Positions 24,774 through 31,511 of a stretch of DNA of 64,000 nt are shown piece after piece. The notes below the pieces were generated by a model. That model was not told where the DNA came from. It worked only from the letters and a program-made list of their open reading frames with translations, and did no database searches. The first letter of the stretch is position 1. Each line of letters starts with the position of its first letter. This DNA comes from Flavobacterium sp. TR2 (lineage in GTDB: Bacteria; Bacteroidota; Bacteroidia; Flavobacteriales; Flavobacteriaceae), in the NCBI RefSeq assembly GCF_025252405.1, contig NZ_CP104307.1, positions 744,001 to 808,000 on the forward strand. Direction: 5' to 3'. The translations under genes and the position numbers were made by a program.

Positions 24774-24812
24774 AAAGAGCCAAACTGAATTTCAGCCTTG
24801 GCTCTTTCTCTT
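24774..24812 (+). terminator. Terminator of gpsA
   Basis: Stem AAAGAGCCAA (24774-24783) with TTGGCTCTTT (24798-24807) and a following pyrimidine run. Confidence 0.75.
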
Positions 24813-24814
24813 TC

Positions 24815-24919
24815 TTCTATTCCCAAAAGTCTTTCCTCTTGCTTCTTGCTTCTACTCCCAAAAGTCTTCCCTCTTACTTCTTTCTTCTATTCCTAAAAGT
24901 CTTCCTTCTTGCCTCTTTA
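24815..24919. repeat. Three tandem copies of a 35-bp unit
   Basis: Units begin at 24815, 24850 and 24885, each starting TTCTAYTCC and containing AAAAGTCTT, with a few substitutions between copies. An AAGAAGCAAGAAACAAG tract at about 24731-24757 is complementary to the CTTGCTTCTTGCTTCT inside, so the region can fold back. It lies between the convergent gpsA and the 135-aa gene. Confidence 0.8.
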
Positions 24920-24924
24920 AAACT

Positions 24925-25332
24925 CTACTTCACCATAATCCCTTCAACAAACAAAATCGGCACTTCTTCCGTATTGTTTTCGTCAAGCGAATTAGCTTTA
25001 AAAATAAACTTCTTATCGTACAGTGTATTTCCGATGAAGAATGTTACCATGAACTCATTATTTAGCGCTAAAAGGCTTTTTTCCACCAATTCGATCTTTA
25101 CAACAGAAACTGAAGGAACTTCAACAAAAGCATGGCGCAGAATTGAAGTCTTTTTCATTTCCCCATCAATGGTCCCGAAAGCCTTTGAAACCACCATTAC
25201 GCTGTCTAAGTTAAAATCACTGTCATTAACCAAATAAGCGTACCACACTTTTTCCATAAAATCATCGCTCCATTCCTGCACAGCGGCAAGAAATACGTTT
25301 TCAACTTCTGGAATTATTATATCTTTTTTCAT
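24925..25332 (-). CDS. Uncharacterised protein downstream of pheS (135 aa)
   Basis: A soluble 135-residue protein with a helical N-terminal third (VENVFLAAVQEWSDDFMEKVWYAYLVND) and an all-beta remainder. It has no signal peptide, no metal motif and no recognised family. The ATG at 25332 is preferred over 25341 because of the family-like MKKDIIIPE opening. It follows pheS on the same strand after a 96-bp short-repeat hairpin tract. Function unknown. Confidence 0.7.
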   Translation of the reverse strand: MKKDIIIPEVENVFLAAVQEWSDDFMEKVWYAYLVNDSDFNLDSVMVVSKAFGTIDGEMKKTSILRHAFVEVPSVSVVKIELVEKSLLALNNEFMVTFFIGNTLYDKKFIFKANSLDENNTEEVPILFVEGIMVK

Positions 25333-25335
25333 ATT

Positions 25336-25423
25336 AGTCAAAAGTCATAAAGCCGAAAGTCGAAAGTCCAAAACTGCAAAGTCATTTAGGAGACTTTCAA
25401 CTTTCGACTTTCGACTTTCGACT
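25336..25423. repeat. Short-repeat hairpin tract between pheS and the 135-aa gene
   Basis: CGAAAGTCGAAAGTC (25354-25368) pairs exactly with GACTTTCGACTTTCG (25406-25420). Further CTTTCGA units lie on the right arm. Confidence 0.8.
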
Positions 25424-25428
25424 AAAAA

Positions 25429-26448
25429 TTAAATATTTGCTTTGAACTGCTCTAAGAAACGAACATCATTTTCATAGAACATACGAATATCTCCAATTTG
25501 GTATAAAAGCATTGCAATACGCTCTACTCCCATTCCGAAGGCAAAACCATTGTATTCATCTGGATTGATATCGCAGTTTTTCAATACGTTTGGATCTACC
25601 ATTCCGCAACCTCCAATTTCTAACCACCCTGTTCCTTTTGTGATACGGTAATCAGTTTCTGTTTTTAGTCCCCAATAAATATCAATTTCAGCACTTGGTT
25701 CTGTAAATGGAAAATATGACGGACGAAGACGAATCTTAGATTTTCCGAACATTTCTTTTGTGAAATAAAGCAACGTTTGTTTCAAATCGGCAAAAGACAC
25801 ATCTTTATCAATGTATAACCCTTCCACTTGATGGAAAATACAGTGCGAACGTGATGAAATTGCTTCGTTACGGAAAACGCGTCCCGGAGAAATGGTACGA
25901 ATTGGCGGTTTATGATTTTCCATGTAACGCACCTGAACAGATGATGTATGCGTACGCAACAGCACATCTGGGTTGGTTTGGATGAAAAACGTATCCTGCA
26001 TATCACGAGCTGGGTGATATTCTGGCAAGTTTAATGCTGTAAAGTTATGCCAGTCGTCTTCGATTTCTGGCCCTTCAGAAACATTGAACCCGATATTGGC
26101 AAAAATATCTATAATCTGATTTTTAACGATAGAAATAGGATGGCGCGAACCAATGACTACTGGTTCTGCCGAACGTGTTAAATCGCCAAAAACTCCTTTA
26201 GATTCTTCTTTGCTTTCAAGTTCTTCCTGAATAACTCTTACTTTTTCTTCAGCAACAGCTTTTAAAGTATTGATTACTTGTCCAAAATCTTTTTTCTGGT
26301 CAACTGGAATATTCTTAAACTCATTAAAAAGTTCTTTCAATAACCCTTTACTGCCTAAATATTTAATACGGAATTGTTCTAACGATTCTTTATTTTTCTC
26401 ATTAAAGGCTTTTGCTTCCTCTATATGCTGTTTAATCTTATCTATCAT
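25429..26448 (-). CDS. pheS: Phenylalanine--tRNA ligase alpha subunit
   Basis: Class II aminoacyl-tRNA synthetase catalytic subunit (339 residues). It has an N-terminal coiled-coil (about 1-90) and a catalytic core with DMQDTFFI, LLRTHTSSVQVR (motif 2 region), GRVFRNEAISSRSHCIFHQVEGL, RPSYFPFTEPSAEID, and a motif 3 GFAFGMGVERIAML near 305-318. The beta subunit (pheT) is not adjacent in this window, which is common in Bacteroidota. Confidence 0.96.
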   Translation of the reverse strand: MIDKIKQHIEEAKAFNEKNKESLEQFRIKYLGSKGLLKELFNEFKNIPVDQKKDFGQVINTLKAVAEEKVRVIQEELESKEESKGVFGDLTRSAEPVVIGSRHPISIVKNQIIDIFANIGFNVSEGPEIEDDWHNFTALNLPEYHPARDMQDTFFIQTNPDVLLRTHTSSVQVRYMENHKPPIRTISPGRVFRNEAISSRSHCIFHQVEGLYIDKDVSFADLKQTLLYFTKEMFGKSKIRLRPSYFPFTEPSAEIDIYWGLKTETDYRITKGTGWLEIGGCGMVDPNVLKNCDINPDEYNGFAFGMGVERIAMLLYQIGDIRMFYENDVRFLEQFKANI

Positions 26449-26532
26449 TTTCCTTCGATAATTGAGAGTACAAATTTAGTGTTTTTAGTTTAAAGTGTGC
26501 AGTCACAGTCGCAGTTTTAGGTTTTCTGTAAA

Positions 26533-27060
26533 TTATTTTATCAGATTTAACTTTTCTTCAACTTGTTTAATCTTTAGATGCCAATAATCTAAACCTTCCT
26601 GATTGCTTACTATTTCCTTTTTATAATTAGAAGAAATACGGCTTAATTCAGGCCAGTTTTTATTCAAATCCCGTTCTTTCTCTTGTTTCGAAGAAGGTTC
26701 AACCCTGTTGCGCCAAAAGTCCATATTTTTAAGATAGCCTTTTTTGATCCCTTCAAAATATTCGATCAATTTTTCTTTTGAATTCGGAATATAGCCTGGA
26801 CCGCTGCAGCCGCAAGAATGAAATGTAATGCCAACAGAAAACAGATTTTTAATATGTTCCCATTTTTTGATATCATCTTTTTTAGGCGATTCAAAATCCA
26901 GTCCCATATTTGCCATTAATTCTCCGCATTGCGGGCATTTGGCTTCAAAAACAGACGTTTCTCCTTTTTTTATATCAACCATCAATCTTCTTTTAAATGC
27001 TTTTCGGCAATTAAAACAAGCATAATGAGGCTTATAAGATGTCATGGCGTAGCGGCACAT
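26533..27060 (-). CDS. Uncharacterised zinc-ribbon protein (175 aa)
   Basis: The N-terminal part carries two CxxC knuckles (ACFNCRKAFKRR near 14-17 and CPQCGELM near 42-45) separated by a short basic segment, which is a zinc-ribbon layout. A CGCSGPG segment near 83-89 adds further cysteines. The C-terminal third is charged and helical. I recognise no specific family. An alternative ATG at 27045 (MTSYKPHY) would remove five residues; the A-rich context upstream of 27060 favours the longer form. Confidence 0.65.
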   Translation of the reverse strand: MCRYAMTSYKPHYACFNCRKAFKRRLMVDIKKGETSVFEAKCPQCGELMANMGLDFESPKKDDIKKWEHIKNLFSVGITFHSCGCSGPGYIPNSKEKLIEYFEGIKKGYLKNMDFWRNRVEPSSKQEKERDLNKNWPELSRISSNYKKEIVSNQEGLDYWHLKIKQVEEKLNLIK

Positions 27061-27097
27061 TCTTTTTTAATGGTTAGGCTTTTAGTATTCAGTTTAC

Positions 27098-27162
27098 AGA
27101 TTTTTTAGTGATCAGTCCCCCTACTTAGTCACAGTTTACAGCACTGAACACTAAAAAAATCT
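27098..27162. repeat. Imperfect inverted repeat between two uncharacterised genes
   Basis: AGATTTTTTAGTGATCAGT (27098-27116) pairs with ACTGAACACTAAAAAAATCT (27143-27162), with CAGTTTACAG units inside and beside it. It overlaps the stop codon of the next gene and could end its transcript. Confidence 0.6.
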
Positions 27163-27517
27163 AATCAATAAGTTTTCTTTCTAAAAAATAATTCACAATG
27201 GCTTCTTTCATTAAAACCGACTGTTCACCTGCTTTTAACGATGGCAGCTGCTCTTTTATTTTGTAATGCGGCCAGCCTTCTTCGTCAAAGTATTCAAATT
27301 CGTAAAAACCGTATGGCTCCAGCAATCGGCAAATGGCAATGTGCATTAGGTTTAGTTTTTCGTCTTTCTTAAACTGGCGGTGCACTTTTCCAAATTCCTG
27401 AACGCCGATTAGGTAAATTATGGCATCCAAATCAAGGTCTTCGCCCTGCGAAAACTGATTGGAAAGCATATCAACGAGCTTTTCCCATCGCTCTTTTAAT
27501 TGTGTATCTCTAGACAT
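27161..27517 (-). CDS. Uncharacterised protein (118 aa)
   Basis: A complete acidic, mostly helical cytosolic protein. Distinct segments are LDLDAIIYLIGVQEFGKVHRQFKKDEKLNLMHIAICRLLEP (in the middle) and EYFDEEGWPHYKIKEQLP. It has no transmembrane segment or recognised domain. The ATG is in an A-rich context and the compactness supports a real gene. Function unknown. Neighbouring genes on the same strand are separated by repeat-rich gaps, so no operon is evident. Confidence 0.7.
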   Translation of the reverse strand: MSRDTQLKERWEKLVDMLSNQFSQGEDLDLDAIIYLIGVQEFGKVHRQFKKDEKLNLMHIAICRLLEPYGFYEFEYFDEEGWPHYKIKEQLPSLKAGEQSVLMKEAIVNYFLERKLID

Positions 27518-27727
27518 TGTATGATTTTAGATTGTTGATTTTAGATGTTAGATTACTTGAAAATCCAATTCTGAAGTAGCAGAATCGCAATCTGAACTCT
27601 AAATTTTGATTTGCAAAGATACAGAGTTCAATACATTGCACCTAAAAAAATAAACGCATACCAAAAGAGCTCTACAAAAAACCTTTGAACCTTTGCCTCT
27701 CTCCACCCCCGAACCTTAAAAAAAACA

Positions 27728-27735
27728 TATCTTTG
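27728..27735 (+). promoter_or_regulatory. -7 box of cvpA with GCGCCT tail
   Basis: TATCTTTG followed by CGCCT, 25 bases before the ATG. CTTTGAACCTTTG units lie upstream at 27680-27700. Confidence 0.6.
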
Positions 27736-27760
27736 CGCCTCATTAAACACAAAACCAAAC

Positions 27761-28306
27761 ATGAGTTTTTTTGATATTATTGTGGCCGCGCTTTTAGGCT
27801 ATAGTTTATATAAAGGCATTAAAAACGGATTATTTGTAGAAGTTGCTTCTTTTATTTCGCTGCTGTTAGGAATTTATCTTGCCATTAAATTTTCTTCCTT
27901 AATGACAGGAATGATTTCAAAACACGTTTCTTGGAATCCGACCAATATTCAAATTACGGCTTTTATCCTGACGTTTATTCTAGTAGTAATTGGAGTGTAT
28001 TTCTTAGCCAAAATTTTAACGGGAATTGCCGATTTTGCCATGCTAGGCTGGATGAATAAACTTGGAGGCGGATTTTTCAGGGTTTTAAAAACCATTCTGA
28101 TCCTGAGCATTTTTATTGCTTTGTTTGAGAAAATAAATTTCAACAACACTTTTGCTAAAAAAGAAACACTGGACAAATCTATTTTTTACAATCCGGTAAA
28201 AAAAGTTGCCGCTTTTGTTTACCCATCGATTGAAAAATGGTACGAAACGTTCAAGAAAGAACATTCTGAGCAACCAGAAGAAGAAAAAGAGCAGGCAGAA
28301 AAATAA
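27761..28306 (+). CDS. cvpA: CvpA family membrane protein
   Basis: A 181-residue inner-membrane protein with four hydrophobic helices (about 3-20, 28-48, 65-85, 103-122). The conserved CvpA opening is seen (FDIIVAALLGYSLYKGIKNGLFVEVASF), as well as KLGGGFFRVLKT. The C-terminus is a cytosolic, acidic tail (EQPEEEKEQAEK). CvpA homologues are linked to colicin V production and envelope integrity; the molecular role is not settled. Confidence 0.88.
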   Translation: MSFFDIIVAALLGYSLYKGIKNGLFVEVASFISLLLGIYLAIKFSSLMTGMISKHVSWNPTNIQITAFILTFILVVIGVYFLAKILTGIADFAMLGWMNKLGGGFFRVLKTILILSIFIALFEKINFNNTFAKKETLDKSIFYNPVKKVAAFVYPSIEKWYETFKKEHSEQPEEEKEQAEK

Positions 28307-28336
28307 TAGTCATACCGTTTGAGTTGTCCTGAAAAA

Positions 28337-28495
28337 GCCTCAGCGAGGCAATATATTTATAGAAATTAAATAGTCCGAATGTAATAAGCCCCAACGGGGC
28401 GAAATGTTTATAGAAATCCGATTAGGCAAAGAAAAAGAGCTCCAGCGGAGTGACATATTTGATTGTGATGATTTTTATGCCGCTCCGCTGGAGCT
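28337..28495. repeat. Composite palindromic element B, copy 1 (GCTCCAGCGGAGC family)
   Basis: Successive palindromes GCCTCAGCGAGGC (28337-28349), GCCCCAACGGGGC (28388-28400) and a long pair GAGCTCCAGCGGAGTG (28437-28452) with CGCTCCGCTGGAGC (28480-28493). Modules are linked by ATTTATAGAAAT-like spacers. It fills the gap between the convergent cvpA and GH95 genes; no gene lies within. Related modules occur at 40165-40382. Confidence 0.75.
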
Positions 28496-28515
28496 TTATA
28501 TTACAAATGTCTAAT

Positions 28516-30912
28516 CTATAAATTGATTTCTATGCTTTCTCCTTTTTTCAAAACGATTTCTTTTTTATCGCCCCCGAAAATCAGAGTTGTTTTTCCTCCT
28601 GTTTTAGAAGAGATTACGGCGTGAGTTAGATTTTTATTGTTCCAAGTCATTTCAATTTCAAATCCGCCCCTTGCACAAATTCCTTTTACAGAACCTTCTT
28701 CCCAAGCATCTGGCAAAGCGGGCAATAATCGAATTTCGTTTTCGTCTGACTGCACTAACATTTCGGCAACGGCTGCTGCACCACCAAAATTACCGTCAAT
28801 TTGAAATGGCGGATGCGCATCGAATAAATTCGGATAGGTTCCTCCTCCTCTTCTTGGTTTTTCTGTTTTCTTTCCGTCAGGATCGACATAGCGCAACAAT
28901 TCACGAAACATTTTGTAAGCACGGTTTCCGTCCCAAAGCCTAGCCCAAAGATTGATTCTCCAGCCTTTTGACCATCCTGTCGTTTCGTCGCCTTTTATTT
29001 CCAATGTTTTCTTTGAAGCTTCGGCTAAGTCTGGAGTCTTTAATGGCGTAATATGATCGCCAGGAAAAAGTCCAAACAAGTGCGATTGATGGCGGTGTTT
29101 TGGTTCATTATCATCCCAATCAAAATACCATTCCTGCAGGTTTCCTTTTTTGCCAATTTGGTAGGGATGCAATTTTGAAAGCGCCGTTTCCAATTTTTTT
29201 CTCAAATCGGCATCTGTATTTAATACTTTTGAAGCTTTTATCGTTTTATCAAAACATTCGCGAATCATGGCTAGATCAGCTGTTCCTCCGTACAATGTTG
29301 CTCCTACAAAACCATCCGCCAATTTATATTGATTTTCTGGTGATGTTGATGGCGAAGTAATTAAGTTTCCGTTCTTATCGGTTACGAGCCAGCCCAAGCA
29401 AAATTCTGCCGCGCCTTTCATTAGCGGATAGCCTTCTTTTTTCAAATAAGCCAGATCTTGCGTAAACGTGTAATGCTCCCATATATGCGTACTCAGCCAT
29501 GCTTGCGCCATTGGCCAGCACGCCCACATTGGATCTTCTTTTCCAAACTGCCCAACCGGATTGGTCATTGCCCAAATATCTGAATTGTGTGCAGCAGCCC
29601 AGCCTTTATCTACTCCATAAAAAGTTTTGGCTGTTACCTTTCCTGTTACCGAAAGGTTTTTAATGAAACTCAAAAGCGAAGAATGCATTTCGGAAAGATT
29701 GGTGTTTTCTGCCAGCCAATAATTTTCTTCCAGATTGATATTCATAGTATAATTACTGCTCCAAGGCGGATTTACATACGGATTCCAAAGTCCTTGCAAA
29801 TTGGCGGGAACTCCCAAAGTCCTTGAAGAGCTTATTAACAAATAGCGTCCGTAATTGAAGTATAGAATTTCGAGATTTTTATCTTCTTTTCCGTCAGCGT
29901 AGCGCAGTAAGCGTTCGTCGGTTGGCAAATCTGGAGCAGTTGTTTTGCCTAAATCCAAATTGACGCGACTGAAGAATTTTTGATAATCGGCAATGTGAGA
30001 TTCTTTTAATTTGTCGAATGGTGTTGCGTAAGCTTTATTCAGATTTTGCAAGGCAATTGAAACCTCGTCTAATCCTTCGGATGCTGGATTTTTATCAAAA
30101 CCGTTAAAACTTGTCGCAACAGAAACATAGATTATGGCTTCTGTGGCATCTTTTAAAGTCAGGGTTTCTCTCGAACTTGTAATTATTCCGTCTGTTTTTT
30201 TAATTTGGACTAATCCTGTAAATCTTGTTCCTCTTTCTTTTAAACTCAAATATTTTGGCACAACATTATATCCTGCGTTTTCATGAATTGGCGCAGAACC
30301 CGTCAGAACCAAAATATTGTTTCGTACTTCAACATTTGATTTTAAAAGGCTTTTTAGATTAATATCAAAATTCAAAGCTCCTTTTTGATCGGCTGTCAAT
30401 TTGATAATCATGACTTTATCTGGAGCAGACACAAAATATTCCCGAGTATATTTTATGCCTGCCATTTCGTAGCTTACTTTTGATACGGCATTCGAAAAAT
30501 CAAGTTCTCGGTGGTAGTTTACGGCTTTTCCTTTCTCTGAATTATTGATTTCTAATGTTCCTAAAGGCGCGTAAGATTCGGAATTTTTTCCCTCAATTTT
30601 TTTATTTAATTCTTCTGCCAGTTTGTAGTTTTCGTTTTTTAAAGCTTCACGAACTGCCGCAACATTTTTGTATGCTTCGGGGCTCATATTGGCATTTACG
30701 GGTTCGCCCGACCAAAGCGTAATATCGTTCAGATAAATTTTATCTGAATTGGCGCCTCCAAAAACGGTCGCTCCCATTTTTCCGTTTCCTAAAACTAAGC
30801 TTTCTTCAAAGAATTCTGCGGGCTGTTTGTACCATAAAACATTTTTGGATTGCGCCGAAATGTTTGTGCTGCATGATGCGAGAAGTAAGATGAAAAATGT
30901 TTTTTTTATCAT
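28516..30912 (-). CDS. Glycoside hydrolase family 95 (alpha-L-fucosidase-like)
   Basis: Inverting GH95 enzyme, typically cleaving alpha-1,2-fucosyl (sometimes alpha-galactosyl) linkages from glycans. The 798-residue length is typical. A signal peptide is present (LLLASCSTNISAQ); it could be lipoprotein-type at LASC or cleaved after AQ. Family features are YKQPAEFFEESLVLGNGKMGA at the mature start, the two catalytic Asn in NMNINLEENYW, the general acid region SPSTSPENQY and DGNFGGAAAVAEML near the C-terminus. It lies downstream of GH3 and GH97 on the same strand, consistent with a glycan-degradation cluster, although no SusC/D pair is present. Confidence 0.9.
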   Translation of the reverse strand: MIKKTFFILLLASCSTNISAQSKNVLWYKQPAEFFEESLVLGNGKMGATVFGGANSDKIYLNDITLWSGEPVNANMSPEAYKNVAAVREALKNENYKLAEELNKKIEGKNSESYAPLGTLEINNSEKGKAVNYHRELDFSNAVSKVSYEMAGIKYTREYFVSAPDKVMIIKLTADQKGALNFDINLKSLLKSNVEVRNNILVLTGSAPIHENAGYNVVPKYLSLKERGTRFTGLVQIKKTDGIITSSRETLTLKDATEAIIYVSVATSFNGFDKNPASEGLDEVSIALQNLNKAYATPFDKLKESHIADYQKFFSRVNLDLGKTTAPDLPTDERLLRYADGKEDKNLEILYFNYGRYLLISSSRTLGVPANLQGLWNPYVNPPWSSNYTMNINLEENYWLAENTNLSEMHSSLLSFIKNLSVTGKVTAKTFYGVDKGWAAAHNSDIWAMTNPVGQFGKEDPMWACWPMAQAWLSTHIWEHYTFTQDLAYLKKEGYPLMKGAAEFCLGWLVTDKNGNLITSPSTSPENQYKLADGFVGATLYGGTADLAMIRECFDKTIKASKVLNTDADLRKKLETALSKLHPYQIGKKGNLQEWYFDWDDNEPKHRHQSHLFGLFPGDHITPLKTPDLAEASKKTLEIKGDETTGWSKGWRINLWARLWDGNRAYKMFRELLRYVDPDGKKTEKPRRGGGTYPNLFDAHPPFQIDGNFGGAAAVAEMLVQSDENEIRLLPALPDAWEEGSVKGICARGGFEIEMTWNNKNLTHAVISSKTGGKTTLIFGGDKKEIVLKKGESIEINL

Positions 30913-30936
30913 AGCTGGTTATCTTATCCTAAGAGT

Positions 30937-31037
30937 CCCGAAGCTTCGAAACTGTTAGGTATTTATTTTTATCTAAACTAATAAAAAAATCTAGTGATAC
31001 CTAACAGGTTTTATCCCGAGACTTTGAGACTGTTAGG
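30937..31037. repeat. CCTAACAG palindrome with flanking direct repeats
   Basis: AAACTGTTAGGTAT (30949-30962) pairs with ATACCTAACAGGTTT (30997-31010). The 23-bp segments at 30937-30959 and 31015-31037 are direct repeats sharing CCCGA and ACTGTTAGG. Confidence 0.65.
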
Positions 31038-31059
31038 ACAAAAACTTGTAATCAATCAG

Positions 31060-31147
31060 ATGTTCCTATGGAACATTATTGTGGCGTTCATTTTTTCATC
31101 AACGGATTTCATCCGTTGCTGCCGATGAAATGTTCCTAGCGGAACAT
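31060..31147. repeat. Composite palindromic element C (ATGTTCC/GGAACAT family)
   Basis: Three palindromes: ATGTTCCTATGGAACAT (31060-31076), CAACGGATTTCATCCGTTG (31100-31118) and ATGTTCCTAGCGGAACAT (31130-31147). A single unit of the same family lies inside the NAD operon at 16929. Confidence 0.75.
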
Positions 31148-31204
31148 ATATCGTTGTGGAATATCTAACTCTTTACTAGAGACTAAGTATTAATCACTGG
31201 AAAA

Positions 31205-31447
31205 CTACTTACTCGCTTTGTATTTTTCATTAGCCGTCAGCATCTCCCAATTATCGGTTCTGAAAGGCGAAGCAGGGAATTTTTCTTTATTGAAAAGGTT
31301 TATTGCCGTGTCGTCGTCTGCCCAACCGTAACGCACTGATACTGGATTTTGAACTTTATCGCTTGAAACAATTAGGTTGCTGTCTTTTATGATCGCTTTC
31401 GCGGAATGAAAAACTTTGTCTGTGCCTGCAATTTCGAAATCGCTGTT
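31205..31447 (-). pseudogene. Sialate O-acetylesterase remnant (C-terminal about 80 codons)
   Basis: Translating the minus strand gives an open segment ending at a TAG at 31205-31207 with EIAGTDKVFHSAKAIIKD, then SVRYGWADDTAINLFNKE and FPASPFRTDNWEM. This matches the C-terminal end of secreted sialate O-acetylesterases (SASA family, usually about 470-650 residues). There is no start and no catalytic Ser or His region: upstream sequence is cut by a 10-bp perfect hairpin (31453-31480) just before the GH3 gene. I read it as the decayed end of an esterase gene once between GH95 and GH3. Confidence 0.75.
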
Positions 31448-31452
31448 AACAT

Positions 31453-31480
31453 CAACGCCAGCTTTTATGGGCTGGCGTTG
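31453..31480. repeat. Perfect 10-bp hairpin at the pseudogene boundary
   Basis: CAACGCCAGC (31453-31462) pairs with GCTGGCGTTG (31471-31480) across an 8-base loop. No T run follows on the minus strand. It sits between the GH3 stop and the truncated esterase. Confidence 0.7.
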
Positions 31481-31511
31481 AGAGTTTGGTTATTTTATAG
31501 CATTAACTGGT

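Noticed and set aside
24815..24919. Possible CRISPR-like array (three regular 35-bp repeats)
   Set aside because: The units are contiguous without spacers, pyrimidine-rich and imperfect, and no cas gene is near. It is a minisatellite.
24839..25237. 132-residue plus-strand ORF
   Set aside because: It runs through the T/C-rich minisatellite and antisense to the 135-residue gene, with no start context or family resemblance.
31453..31480. Terminator of the GH3 gene
   Set aside because: The stem is perfect but has no T run on the minus strand; the sequence past it is the truncated esterase frame.
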